Below are positions 40,614 to 49,803 of a stretch of 64,000 bases of DNA, one piece after another. The position numbers were made by a program, and so were the translations under genes. The stretch is from Aeromicrobium sp. IC_218 (GTDB taxonomy: Bacteria; Actinomycetota; Actinomycetes; Propionibacteriales; Nocardioidaceae). The number at the start of each line of letters is the position of its first letter. The stretch's first letter is position 1. The notes under the pieces are model-generated. The model saw only the letters and a list, made by a program, of their open reading frames with translations. It did no database searches and was not told where the DNA came from. Where the stretch lies: contig NZ_SJXM01000006.1 in the NCBI RefSeq assembly GCF_004336805.1, forward strand, positions 124,001-188,000. The letters run 5' to 3'.

Positions 40614-42649
40614 TGACGAACCCGACGGCAGCCGAGCTCATCGCGCGGTCGAACCGCCTGGGCGCGGATCCCAAGAACACCAACTACGCCGGCGGCAACA
40701 CGTCCGCCAAGGGCACCGAGACCGACCCGGTCACCGGCCAGGAGGTCGAGCTGCTCTGGGTCAAGGGCTCCGGCGGAGACCTCGGCACCCTGAAGGAGCA
40801 GGGCCTCGCGGTGCTGCGCCTGGACCGCCTCCGCTCGCTCGTCGACGTCTACCCGGGCGTCGAGCGCGAGGACGAGATGGTCGCCGCGTTCGACTACTGC
40901 CTGCACGGCAAGGGCGGTGCCGCGCCGTCCATCGACACCGCGATGCACGGCCTCGTGCCGGCCGCGCACGTCGACCACCTGCACCCCGACTCGGGCATCG
41001 CCATCGCGACGTCCGCCGACGGCGAGGCCCTGACCGGCCAGATCTTCGGCGACAAGGTCGTGTGGGTGCCGTGGCGTCGTCCGGGCTTCCAGCTCGGCCT
41101 CGACATCGCCGCGATCAAGGAGAAGAACCCGCAGGCCATCGGCTGCATCCTCGGCGGCCACGGCATCACCGCCTGGGGCGACACCAGCGACGAGGCGGAG
41201 CAGAACTCGCTGTGGATCATCGACACGGCGGCGGCCTACATCGCCGAGCACAGCAAGGCCGAGCCGTTCGGCCCGCTGCTCGACGGCTACGGCCCGCTGA
41301 GCGAGCACGAGCGTCGGGCCAAGGCGGCCGCGCTCGGCCCGACGATCCGCGGCATCGCCTCGATCGACCGGCCGATGGTGGGTCACTTCAACGACTCCGA
41401 GGCCGTCCTGGACTTCGTCGCCCGCGCCGAGCACCCGCGCCTGGCCGAGCTGGGCACCAGCTGCCCGGACCACTTCCTGCGCACCAAGGTCAAGCCGCTC
41501 GTGCTCGACCTGCCCGCGACGGCGACGGTGGAGGAGTCCATTGCCCGCCTGCACGAGCTGTCCGAGTCCTACCGCGCGGACTACCAGGCCTACTACGACC
41601 GTCACGCGACGGCGGACTCGCCGGCCATCCGCGGCGCGGACCCGCTGATCGTCCTGGTGCCGGGCGTCGGCATGTTCAGCTTCGGCAAGGACAAGCAGAC
41701 CGCCCGCGTCGCCGGTGAGTTCTACGTCAACGCCATCAACGTCATGCGTGGCGCCGAGGGCCTGTCGACGTACGCCCCGATCGACGAGGCCGAGAAGTTC
41801 AACATCGAGTACTGGGCGCTGGAGGAGGCCAAGCTCCAGCGCATGCCGAAGCCGAAGCCGCTCGCCACCCGCGTCGCGCTCGTCACCGGCGCCGCGTCCG
41901 GCATCGGCAAGGCCACGGCCAAGAAGCTCGCGGCCGAGGGCGCCTGCGTCGTCATCGCCGACCTGTCGCTGGAGAACGCGCAGGCCGCCGCGGCCGAGAT
42001 CGGCTCGACCGACGTCGCGGTGGGCGTCCACGTGGACGTCTCCAGCGCCGAGAAGGTCAAGGCCATGATCGACGAGGCCGTGCTGGCCTTCGGCGGCGTC
42101 GACCTGATCGTCAACAACGCCGGCCTCTCGCTCTCGCGCTCGCTGCTCGAGACCACCGAGAAGGACTGGGACCTGCAGCACGACGTCATGGCCAAGGGCT
42201 CGTTCCTGGTCGCGCAGGCGGCGGCGAAGGTGCTCATCGAGCAGAAGCTCGGCGGCGACATCGTCTACATCTCCTCGAAGAACTCCGTCTTCGCGGGCCC
42301 GAACAACGTCGCCTACGGCGCCGCCAAGGCCGACCAGGCCCACCAGGTGCGCCTGCTGGCTGCCGAGCTCGGCGAGCACGGCATCAAGGTCAACGGCGTG
42401 AACCCGGACGGCGTCGTCCAGGGCTCGGGCATCTTCGCCAGCGGCTGGGGCGCGAACCGCGCCGCGGTCTACGGCGTCGAGGAGCAGGACCTGGGCAAGT
42501 TCTACGCGCAGCGCACGATCCTCAAGCGCGAGGTGCTCCCCGAGCACATCGCCAACGCCGTCTTCGTGCTCTGCGGCCCGGACATGACCCACACGACCGG
42601 CCTGCACGTCCCGGTCGACGCCGGCGTCGCCGCCGCGTTCCTGCGATGA
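40613..42649 (+). CDS. Bifunctional rhamnulose-1-phosphate aldolase / L-lactaldehyde dehydrogenase (RhaEW type)
   Basis: The 678-residue protein has an N-terminal class II aldolase/adducin domain (about 1-230) with zinc-site histidines in HVDHLHPDSG and GGHGITAWG, and a C-terminal short-chain dehydrogenase domain (about 425-678). The latter shows VTGAASGIGKATAKKLA, NNAGLSLS and YGAAKADQ (YxxxK). The arrangement matches RhaEW of actinobacteria and Bacillus: cleavage of L-rhamnulose-1-phosphate to DHAP and L-lactaldehyde, then oxidation to L-lactate. The ATG at 40613 overlaps the rhaI stop; an ATG at 40604 is also possible. The stop overlaps rhaB (ATGA). Confidence 0.92.
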   Translation: MTNPTAAELIARSNRLGADPKNTNYAGGNTSAKGTETDPVTGQEVELLWVKGSGGDLGTLKEQGLAVLRLDRLRSLVDVYPGVEREDEMVAAFDYCLHGKGGAAPSIDTAMHGLVPAAHVDHLHPDSGIAIATSADGEALTGQIFGDKVVWVPWRRPGFQLGLDIAAIKEKNPQAIGCILGGHGITAWGDTSDEAEQNSLWIIDTAAAYIAEHSKAEPFGPLLDGYGPLSEHERRAKAAALGPTIRGIASIDRPMVGHFNDSEAVLDFVARAEHPRLAELGTSCPDHFLRTKVKPLVLDLPATATVEESIARLHELSESYRADYQAYYDRHATADSPAIRGADPLIVLVPGVGMFSFGKDKQTARVAGEFYVNAINVMRGAEGLSTYAPIDEAEKFNIEYWALEEAKLQRMPKPKPLATRVALVTGAASGIGKATAKKLAAEGACVVIADLSLENAQAAAAEIGSTDVAVGVHVDVSSAEKVKAMIDEAVLAFGGVDLIVNNAGLSLSRSLLETTEKDWDLQHDVMAKGSFLVAQAAAKVLIEQKLGGDIVYISSKNSVFAGPNNVAYGAAKADQAHQVRLLAAELGEHGIKVNGVNPDGVVQGSGIFASGWGANRAAVYGVEEQDLGKFYAQRTILKREVLPEHIANAVFVLCGPDMTHTTGLHVPVDAGVAAAFLR

Positions 42650-44133
42650 GCGCAGCCCGCACGCCGCTCCGCGTCGCGGCGGTGGACCTCGGAGCCACCA
42701 GCGGACGGGTGATGGCGGCCACCATCGCCCCGGACCGCCTGGAGCTCACCGAGGCTCACCGCTTCGCCAACGGCGGCGTGCGGGTGCGTGACGCGCTCCT
42801 GTGGGACGTCGTCGGGCTCCACCGCGAGGTGGTCGACGGCGTCCGCCGGGTCGCCGTCGGGGGAGCGCTCGACGGCATCGGCATCGACTCCTGGGCCGTC
42901 GACTACGGCCTGCTGGACGCCGACGGCCAGCTGCTCGGCACGCCCTACTCGCACCGCGACTCCCGCACCGACGGGATCGCGGAGAAGGTGGCCGCGACGG
43001 TGCCGCCGGCCGAGCTGTACGGCGTCACCGGCCTGCAGAACCTGCCGTTCAACACCGTCTACCAGCTGGTGGCCGCGCAGGGCACGGCCGCGCTGGCCGC
43101 GGCTCGCTCGCTGCTGCTGGTGCCGGACCTGCTGACCTACTGGCTCACCGGCCACGTCGGCGCCGAGCGGACCAACGCGTCCACCACCGGCGTGTACGAC
43201 GCCACGACGCGCTCGTGGGCGCTCGAGCTCTGCGAGCGGCTCGGCGTCCCGGGCTCGCTGCTGCCCCCGCTGCACGACGCCGGGACGATCGTGGGGCGCG
43301 TGCTGCCCGAGGTGGGCGAGGCGATCGGCGCCACGAACGTGCCCGTCGTCTCGGTGGCCTCGCACGACACCGCGTCCGCCGTGGTCGCCGTGCCCGCCGG
43401 CCGGGAGCGGTTCGCCTACCTGTCGTCCGGCACCTGGTCGCTGGTCGGCCTGGAGCTGGACCAGCCCGTGCTCACCGAGGCGGCCCGCGAGGCCGACTTC
43501 ACCAACGAGGGCGGCGTCGACGGCACCATCCGGTTCCTCAAGAACGTCATGGGCCTGTGGGTGCTCTCGGAGTCCATCCGGGCCTGGCAGCGCGAGGGCC
43601 AGGACGTCTCGCTGGCCAGCCTGCTGGCCGAGGCCGCCCAGGTGCCGGCGCTGCGCACCGTCGTCGACATCGACGACCCCAGCCTGCTGCCGCCCGGCGA
43701 CATGCCGGCCCGCCTGCGTGCCCTGGCCGAGCGCGGGGGAGAGCCGGTGCCGGCCACCCCGGGCGAGCTCGTCCGGTGCGTGCTCGACTCGCTGGCCCTG
43801 GCCTACCGGCGCCACGTCCGCAAGGCCTGCGAGCTGGCCGGTGAGGACGTCGACGTCGTCCACGTGGTCGGCGGCGGCTCGCAGAACACGTTGCTGTGCC
43901 AGCTCACCGCGGACGCCTGCGAGCGTCCTGTGCTGGCCGGACCGGCCGAGGCCGCCGCGCTGGGCAACGCCCTGGTGCAGGCGCGGACGCTCGGCGCCGA
44001 CCTGCCCGACCTGGCGGCCATGCGCGACCTGGTGCGCCGCACCCACGACCTGACCCGCTACGAGCCCCGGGCCGGCCTCGACTGGGACGCGGCCGAGCGC
44101 CGGGTCCGGGCCACGGCGACCGCCCCGCGATGA
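42646..44133 (+). CDS. rhaB: Rhamnulokinase
   Basis: The 495-residue FGGY-family kinase has VAAVDLGATSGRVMAA as the N-terminal phosphate-binding strand, IDSWAVDYGLLDADG, the rhamnulokinase-type substrate segment TGLQNLPFNTVYQL, ASHDTASAVVAVP, SSGTWSLVGLE and the late GGGSQNTLLCQLTADA ATP-site motif. It phosphorylates L-rhamnulose at O1 before aldol cleavage. It is translationally coupled on both sides: the start overlaps the aldolase stop and the stop overlaps a small LuxR-type gene. Confidence 0.95.
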   Translation: MSAARTPLRVAAVDLGATSGRVMAATIAPDRLELTEAHRFANGGVRVRDALLWDVVGLHREVVDGVRRVAVGGALDGIGIDSWAVDYGLLDADGQLLGTPYSHRDSRTDGIAEKVAATVPPAELYGVTGLQNLPFNTVYQLVAAQGTAALAAARSLLLVPDLLTYWLTGHVGAERTNASTTGVYDATTRSWALELCERLGVPGSLLPPLHDAGTIVGRVLPEVGEAIGATNVPVVSVASHDTASAVVAVPAGRERFAYLSSGTWSLVGLELDQPVLTEAAREADFTNEGGVDGTIRFLKNVMGLWVLSESIRAWQREGQDVSLASLLAEAAQVPALRTVVDIDDPSLLPPGDMPARLRALAERGGEPVPATPGELVRCVLDSLALAYRRHVRKACELAGEDVDVVHVVGGGSQNTLLCQLTADACERPVLAGPAEAAALGNALVQARTLGADLPDLAAMRDLVRRTHDLTRYEPRAGLDWDAAERRVRATATAPR

Positions 44134-44369
44134 GCACGCACCCCCGCCCCGCGGGGCCGGGGCCGGCCGAGCGGGTAGCCACCCTGGACGCGTCCGACCT
44201 GCACCTGCTGCGGCTCGTCGCCGACGGCCACACCGCCGCCGGCACCGCCACGCGGCTGGACGTCTCCGAGCGCACGGTGCGCCGCCGGCTGCGTGACGTC
44301 TGCGACCGGCTGGACGTCCACAGCCCCATCGAGGCGGTCGTGCTGGCCGTCCGCCACGGCCGCATCTGA
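44130..44369 (+). CDS. Stand-alone LuxR-type HTH protein
   Basis: The 79-residue protein is essentially only a GerE/LuxR DNA-binding domain: LHLLRLVADGHTAAGTATRLDVSERTVRRRLRDVCDRLDVHSPIEAVVLAV. There is no receiver, PAS or other sensor domain. Normal LuxR spacing and the recognition helix (SERTVRRRLRDVC) are intact. The ATG overlaps the rhaB stop (ATGA), so it is made with the catabolic enzymes. It could be an accessory regulator acting on this locus or elsewhere; no target is known. No -10 element of its own is obvious. Confidence 0.8.
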   Translation: MSTHPRPAGPGPAERVATLDASDLHLLRLVADGHTAAGTATRLDVSERTVRRRLRDVCDRLDVHSPIEAVVLAVRHGRI

Positions 44370-44433
44370 CCCTCGCGACGCCCGCTCTTGGCCACTTCCG
44401 GCCAGACGATGGATCGATCGATGTGACCCCGGT

Positions 44434-44455
44434 TACAGTCCTGTGAATCGATTCA
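44434..44455 (+). promoter_or_regulatory. -10 element and LacI-type operator of the rhamnosidase gene
   Basis: TACAGT at 44434-44439 is a plausible -10 box, followed by the perfect palindrome TGAATCGATTCA at 44444-44455 around the expected start of transcription. It resembles the other operators of the locus and predicts repression by the LacI regulator. Confidence 0.72.
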
Positions 44456-44472
44456 ACCCACAGGGGGAAGCA

Positions 44473-47400
44473 ATGCCGGACGAGGGCACCAAGGGCACGC
44501 ACGAGACCGCCGACGGATCGGGCAACGGCGGGATGCAGCGACGCACGCTGCTGCGCGCCGCGGCCGTGACGGCGGGCGCCGCGGTGGTGGTGGGAGGCGA
44601 CCCGCTGGTCGCCGCCGCCAAGCAGACCGGCAAGGGGGTCGGTGGTCTCGGCACCGCCGCGAACGGCCTGCCGCGCGGCCTGGCGCGGGCCTTCGAGCGT
44701 CCGGGCCTGGAGACCGGTGCCGGGTTCCGCTGGTGGTGGCCGCACGGCGCGGTCGACCCGCGCGAGGTCGCCCGCGAGGTCGACCAGGTCGCCGACGCCG
44801 GCTTCGGCCACCTGGAGATCGCCGACGTGACGCACAGCCTGCGCGCGCGGAACATCGAGATCGACCTCGATCGGCAGGGCTGGGGCACGAAGTCCTGGGT
44901 CGCCGGCGTCACCGCCGCGCTGCGCCAGGGCGCGCGCCGCGGCGTCACCATCGACATCACGGTCGGCCCCTCGTGGCCCGCCGCCGTCTCGACGATCACC
45001 CCCGACGACGACGCCGCGTGCACCGAGCTCGCGCACGGTCGCGTGGACGTGGCCGCGGGCCAGGCCTACGACGGCGTGGTGCCCGAGCCGGTCGTCCCCG
45101 CCACCGACGGCGTCACGCGCCGCACGCTCGTGGCGGTCCAGGCCTACAAGGTGACGGCGCAGACCACCGCCACCACGACGCTCGACCCCGCGTCCCTGGT
45201 CGACCTGACCAAGAAGGTCGAGGACGACCGGCTCGCCTGGACCGCCCCGGAAGGCTCCGGCACGTGGGCGGTGCTGTCGTACTGGCGCCGCGGCTCGGGC
45301 CAGGAGCCCGAGGCCGGTCCGCACACCAACCCGCGCTCCTGGGTCGTCGACCACTTCAGCGCCGCGGGCTCGCAGGCCGTCATCGACCTGTGGGAGGACA
45401 AGGTCCTCAACCGCGAGGTGCGCAGCCTGCTGCGCAAGGCCGGCGGCAACCTGTTCGAGGACTCGCTGGAGATCGAGACCGAGGCGACCATCTGGACGCC
45501 GCGGATGCTCGAGGAGTTCCGCAAGCGGGCCGGCTACGACCTGCTGCCGTACCTGCCGCTGGTGCTCGAGGTGCACGAGAAGTACCTGTTCGCCTACGAC
45601 GCCGTCACCACGACCCGCGTCCGCGACGACTTCAACCAGGTGCTGTCGGACCTGTACCGCGACAACCACCTCAAGGTGCTGCAGCGCTTCGCCAAGAGCC
45701 TGGGCATGGGCCTGCGCGTCCAGCCGTACGGCCTGGAGACCGACACGGTCGAGCACGCCGCGATCCTGGACGTCCCGGAGACCGAGTCGCTCGGCTTCAA
45801 GAACCTCGACGACTACCGGGTCATGGCCGGCGGCCGCGACATGGGCGGCAGGACGCTGCTGTCGTGCGAGGCGGCCTGCTACTTCGGCGCCGCGTACAAC
45901 ACGACGTGGGACCGGGCGCTGCAGACGATCAACAGCATCTTCGTGGCCGGCGTGAACCGGGCGATGCTGCACGGCTTCGCCTACCGCGAGGCGCCCGGCG
46001 TCTCGTGGCCCGGCTTCGCCGCCTTCTCGCCCTACTACAACGGCGCGGTCGGCTACGGCGAGGCCTGGGGACCCCGGACGCCCACCTGGGAGCACGTCCG
46101 CGACGTCGCCGACTACCTCAACCGCAGCCAGCTGGTGCTGCAGACCGGCACGCCCAAGTACGACATCGTCTTCCTGCGCCAGAAGGGCTGGACGTCCACG
46201 GGCATCGGTGCCGCGTGGGCGACGAACAGCGGCATCCCGGTCGGCTGGACGCACTCGTTCGCCACGCCGGCGCTGCTCGACCTGCCGCTGGCGACGGTGC
46301 GGAACGGCCGCCTGGCGCCCAAGGGCCCGGCCTACAAGGTGATGATCGTCGGTCCGGACCAGTTCCGCGGCAAGGAGGCGACCATCGCGGTGGACACCGC
46401 GCGCAAGGTGCTGGCCCTCGGCCGCGCTGGCCTCCCGATCGTCCTGCACGGCGACTGGAGCAAGCCCGACGTGGTCGGCCTGGCCCAGCCGGGGGAGACC
46501 GAGCAGGTCCGCGCGCTCGTCGCGCAGATCGCGGCGCTGCCGACCACGGCGACGGCCCCGGCCGACGCCGACATCCCGACCGCGCTCGCGTCGCTCGGCG
46601 TCACCCCCGACGTCAGCCACGAGTCGTCGACCGTGATGTCGCTGCGCCGGGTCGAGGGCGACGTCGACCTGTACTTCCTGGCCAACGCCAAGCACGCCGA
46701 GAACCGCCGGCTCACGCGCGTCACCCAGGACGTGTGGCTGACCTCGACGCGGCGCGACGCCGTGCCGGTGCAGCTGGACGCCTGGAGCGGCGAGGCGACG
46801 CCGGTGGCGCTGTGGGAGCGCCAGGGCGACCGGGTGCGGGTGCGGGTCGACCTGCTGCCCGGCCAGAGCACGGTCATCGCGCTCGCCCCGGTGCGCGGCC
46901 GTCAGCTGGCCGCGACCGCCACGACCGGCAGCGCGCTGCGGGTCGACGGCAACCAGCTGGTCGTGCGGGCCGACGTGGCCGGCGCGGTCACGACGACGCT
47001 GGCCGACGGACGCACGGTGCGGACGACGGTCGAGCGCGTGCGCGAGCCGATCGCGCTCGCGTCCTGGGAGCTGAAGGTCGAGGACTGGCAGCCGGGCAAG
47101 GACGCGTTCACGACGGTCAAGCCCGTCCGCACGGTGAAGCTGGACGCGCTCGCGCCCTGGTCGCAGGTGCCCGGCCTCGAGGACGTCTCGGGCGTCGGCA
47201 CGTACCGGACCACGGTCGATCTGGGCAAGGACTGGACGAACGAGGACGGCGCCGTGCTCGAGCTCGGCGAGGTCAACGACACCTTCCGCGTGCGGGTCAA
47301 CGGCAAGCGCCTCGCGCCGGCCGACGTGCTCGACACGACGGTCGACCTGGGCGACCACCTGCGCAAGGGCCGCAACACGATCGAGGTCGAGGTCGCGAGC

Positions 47401-47520
47401 ACCCTGCTGAACCGCCTGCGCACCGTCACCCCGGCGGTCTACGGCAGCTCGCCGCGCCAGGCGTACGGCCTGGTCGGCCCCGTCCGGCTGGTGCCGTACG
47501 TGGAGCGCCGCGTGCGCTGA
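44473..47520 (+). CDS. Exported GH106-type alpha-L-rhamnosidase
   Basis: The 1015-residue protein carries a probable Tat signal (MQRRTLLRAAAVTAGAAVVVGG) after a 20-residue polar extension; an internal ATG at 44533 may be the true start. The catalytic region opens with GFRWWWPHGAVDPREVAREV, typical of GH106 and related rhamnosidases, and runs through TIM-barrel-like segments (EIETEATIWTPRMLEEFR, YREAPGVSWPGF) to beta-rich domains. The last is a galactose-binding-like module (GTYRTTVDLGKDW...). It would release L-rhamnose from plant or microbial glycosides outside the membrane for the linked ABC importer. Linkage specificity is unknown. It has its own operator-bearing promoter and a terminator. 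Confidence 0.85.
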   Translation: MPDEGTKGTHETADGSGNGGMQRRTLLRAAAVTAGAAVVVGGDPLVAAAKQTGKGVGGLGTAANGLPRGLARAFERPGLETGAGFRWWWPHGAVDPREVAREVDQVADAGFGHLEIADVTHSLRARNIEIDLDRQGWGTKSWVAGVTAALRQGARRGVTIDITVGPSWPAAVSTITPDDDAACTELAHGRVDVAAGQAYDGVVPEPVVPATDGVTRRTLVAVQAYKVTAQTTATTTLDPASLVDLTKKVEDDRLAWTAPEGSGTWAVLSYWRRGSGQEPEAGPHTNPRSWVVDHFSAAGSQAVIDLWEDKVLNREVRSLLRKAGGNLFEDSLEIETEATIWTPRMLEEFRKRAGYDLLPYLPLVLEVHEKYLFAYDAVTTTRVRDDFNQVLSDLYRDNHLKVLQRFAKSLGMGLRVQPYGLETDTVEHAAILDVPETESLGFKNLDDYRVMAGGRDMGGRTLLSCEAACYFGAAYNTTWDRALQTINSIFVAGVNRAMLHGFAYREAPGVSWPGFAAFSPYYNGAVGYGEAWGPRTPTWEHVRDVADYLNRSQLVLQTGTPKYDIVFLRQKGWTSTGIGAAWATNSGIPVGWTHSFATPALLDLPLATVRNGRLAPKGPAYKVMIVGPDQFRGKEATIAVDTARKVLALGRAGLPIVLHGDWSKPDVVGLAQPGETEQVRALVAQIAALPTTATAPADADIPTALASLGVTPDVSHESSTVMSLRRVEGDVDLYFLANAKHAENRRLTRVTQDVWLTSTRRDAVPVQLDAWSGEATPVALWERQGDRVRVRVDLLPGQSTVIALAPVRGRQLAATATTGSALRVDGNQLVVRADVAGAVTTTLADGRTVRTTVERVREPIALASWELKVEDWQPGKDAFTTVKPVRTVKLDALAPWSQVPGLEDVSGVGTYRTTVDLGKDWTNEDGAVLELGEVNDTFRVRVNGKRLAPADVLDTTVDLGDHLRKGRNTIEVEVASTLLNRLRTVTPAVYGSSPRQAYGLVGPVRLVPYVERRVR

Positions 47521-47538
47521 GCGCGTTCGCAGCGACAC

Positions 47539-47575
47539 GTCACCCCGGTGGGCCGAAGCGGCTCACCGGGGTGAC
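47539..47575 (+). terminator. Terminator after the rhamnosidase gene
   Basis: Arms 47539-47550 and 47564-47575 form a perfect 12-bp stem 18 nt after the stop codon, just before the lutA promoter. Confidence 0.85.
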
Positions 47576-47586
47576 CGCTGTCACGG

Positions 47587-47610
47587 TAGAGTGTGATTGA
47601 AACGTTTTAA
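47587..47610 (+). promoter_or_regulatory. -10 element and LacI-type operator of lutABC
   Basis: TAGAGT at 47587-47592 is a -10 box and TTGAAACGTTTTAA at 47597-47610 covers the expected transcription start. The operator is the exact reverse complement of that at the rhamnose ABC operon, placing lutABC in the same regulon. Confidence 0.88.
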
Positions 47611-47626
47611 TGCAGGAGGTGGTCCC

Positions 47627-48379
47627 GTGCGAGTCGCCCTGATGGTCACGTGCATCAACGACGCGCTGTACCCCGGCACGGGGCAGGCGGTCGTCGCGCT
47701 GCTGCGCCGGCTGGGGGTCGAGGTCGACTTCCCGACGGCCCAGACCTGCTGCGCGCAGCCGATGGTCAACACCGGCTACCTGGACGAGGCCGTGCCGGTC
47801 GTCAAGACGTTCGTGGACGCCTTCGCCGGCTACGACGCGATCGTCACGCCGTCGGGCTCGTGCGCGGGCTCGGCCCGGCACCAGCACGGCATCGTGGCCC
47901 GCCGCTCCGGCGACGCCGGCCTCGAGCGTGCGGTCGCCGAGACGTCCCCGAAGGTCTACGAGCTCTCCGAGTTCCTGGTCGACGTGCTGGGCGTGACCGA
48001 CGTCGGCGCCTACTACCCGCACACCGTCACGTACCACCCGACGTGCCACTCGCTGCGCATGCTCGGCGTGGGCGACCGGCCGCGGCGGCTGCTCTCGAAC
48101 GTCCGCGGGCTGACCCTCGTCGACCTGCCCGGAGACGACCAGTGCTGCGGGTTCGGCGGCACGTTCGCGGTGAAGAACTCCGACACGTCCGTCGCGATGG
48201 GCACCGACAAGGTGCGCCACGTGCTGGAGACCGGCGCCGAGGTGCTGGTGGCCGGCGACAACTCCTGCCTCACCCACATCGGAGGGCTGATGACCCGCGA
48301 GAAGGCCGGCGTCCGCACCGTCCACCTGGCCGAGATCCTCGCCTCGACCGAGTCCCTCCAGCTGGGAGCCACCCGATGA
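47627..48379 (+). CDS. lutA: L-lactate utilisation protein LutA
   Basis: The 250-residue protein has two CCG-type cysteine-rich domains (the first around TCCAQPMVNTGY with the upstream MVTCINDALYP, the second around TYHPTCHSLRML and DDQCCGFGGTFAVKN), as in LutA/GlpC-like heterodisulfide-reductase subunits. With LutB and LutC it oxidises L-lactate to pyruvate. The GTG start at 47627 has AGGAGGTGG upstream. Control by the LacI operator makes it the terminal step of rhamnose breakdown. Confidence 0.95.
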   Translation: MRVALMVTCINDALYPGTGQAVVALLRRLGVEVDFPTAQTCCAQPMVNTGYLDEAVPVVKTFVDAFAGYDAIVTPSGSCAGSARHQHGIVARRSGDAGLERAVAETSPKVYELSEFLVDVLGVTDVGAYYPHTVTYHPTCHSLRMLGVGDRPRRLLSNVRGLTLVDLPGDDQCCGFGGTFAVKNSDTSVAMGTDKVRHVLETGAEVLVAGDNSCLTHIGGLMTREKAGVRTVHLAEILASTESLQLGATR

Positions 48380-49803
48380 GCGGGACCTTCGTGGGCATGC
48401 CGAAGTTCCCGACCGCGGCCAAGGAGGCCCTGGGCAACGCGCAGCTGCGCCACAACCTCGCGCACGCCACCGGCACGATCCGGGCCAAGCGGGCCGCGGT
48501 CGTCGGCGAGGTCGACCAGTGGGAGGAGCTGCGCCTGGCCGGCGCCGGCGTCAAGGAGGCCGCCCTGCGGACCCTCGACGTCCAGCTGGAGAAGCTCGAG
48601 GCGTCGCTGACCGCGAACGGCGCGACCGTCCACTGGGCGCGCGACGCCGCCGAGGCCAACCGCATCGTGGCCGACATCGCCAAGGCGCACGACGCCGACG
48701 AGGTGGTCAAGGTCAAGTCGATGCTCACCCAGGAGATCGGTCTCAACGAGGCGCTCGCCGAGGAGGGCATCGCCGCCTGGGAGACCGACCTGGCCGAGCT
48801 CATCGTCCAGCTCGGCGACGACCTGCCCAGCCACATCCTGGTGCCGGCGATCCACCGCAACCGGGCCGAGATCCGCGAGATCTTCCTCGACGGCATGGCC
48901 AAGGCCGGACGCCCGGCGCCGGACGACCTGACCGACGAGCCGGCCGTGCTGGCCGCCGCGGCCCGCGCCCACCTGCGCGAGAAGTTCCTGCGCGCGAAGG
49001 TCGGCGTCTCGGGCGCGAACTTCGCCGTCGCCGACAGCGGCACGCTCGTGGTCGTGGAGTCCGAGGGCAACGGACGCATGTGCCTCACGCTGCCCGAGGT
49101 GCTGGTGTCGGTCGTCGGCATCGAGAAGGTCGTCTCCACGTGGGACGAGCTCGACCCGCTGCTGCGCCTGCTGCCGCGCTCGTCCACCGGCGAGCGGATG
49201 AACCCGTACACGTCCACCTGGTCCGGCGTCACGCCCGGCGACGGGCCGCAGGAGGTGCACGTCGTCCTGCTCGACAACGGACGCACGAACGCGCTGGCCG
49301 ACGAGGTCGGGCGCCAGGCGCTGCGCTGCATCCGCTGCTCGGCCTGCCTCAACGTGTGCCCGGTCTACGAGCGCACCGGCGGGCACGCCTACGGCTCGGT
49401 CTACCCCGGCCCGATCGGCGCGATCCTCAACCCGCTGCTCAAGGGCGTCGGGCACGACGAGCAGGTGGACTCGCTGCCCTACGCGTCCTCGCTGTGCGGC
49501 GCCTGCTTCGAGGTGTGCCCGGTGCGCATCGACATCCCCTCGGTGCTGGTCGACCAGCGGGCCAAGGTCGTCGACGCCCACCGCGGCGGCGTCCCCAAGC
49601 CCGAGGCGGTGGCGTTCAAGGGCGCCGCGGTCGCGCTGTCGCGCTCGCGCCTGCTGGGCGCGGGGGAGCGGTTCACCGGCGTCGGCATCCGGCTGGCCCG
49701 CCGCGTGGGCGTGAAGAAGTGGACGGACGCGCGCGACCTGCCGGACGCGCCGCAGGAGTCCTTCCGCCGCTGGTGGAAGCGCACGGACGGAGGCCGCAAG
49801 TGA
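48376..49803 (+). CDS. lutB: L-lactate utilisation iron-sulfur protein LutB
   Basis: The 475-residue protein has an N-terminal LUD domain (about 60-300, with VADSGTLVVVESEGNGRM) and a C-terminal bacterial-ferredoxin domain. The two cluster motifs, CIRCSACLNVCPVYE (about residues 318-332) and CGACFEVCPVRI (about 375-386), would hold two [4Fe-4S] clusters for electron transfer. The ATG overlaps the lutA stop and its stop overlaps the lutC start. Confidence 0.95.
   Translation: MSGTFVGMPKFPTAAKEALGNAQLRHNLAHATGTIRAKRAAVVGEVDQWEELRLAGAGVKEAALRTLDVQLEKLEASLTANGATVHWARDAAEANRIVADIAKAHDADEVVKVKSMLTQEIGLNEALAEEGIAAWETDLAELIVQLGDDLPSHILVPAIHRNRAEIREIFLDGMAKAGRPAPDDLTDEPAVLAAAARAHLREKFLRAKVGVSGANFAVADSGTLVVVESEGNGRMCLTLPEVLVSVVGIEKVVSTWDELDPLLRLLPRSSTGERMNPYTSTWSGVTPGDGPQEVHVVLLDNGRTNALADEVGRQALRCIRCSACLNVCPVYERTGGHAYGSVYPGPIGAILNPLLKGVGHDEQVDSLPYASSLCGACFEVCPVRIDIPSVLVDQRAKVVDAHRGGVPKPEAVAFKGAAVALSRSRLLGAGERFTGVGIRLARRVGVKKWTDARDLPDAPQESFRRWWKRTDGGRK

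Noticed and set aside
42502-47538. 1678-codon open frame antisense to rhaB and the rhamnosidase gene
   Set aside because: It spans several well-supported sense genes and their intergenic control region, and its translation is compositional (Arg/Ala/Val/Asp-rich) without any motif.
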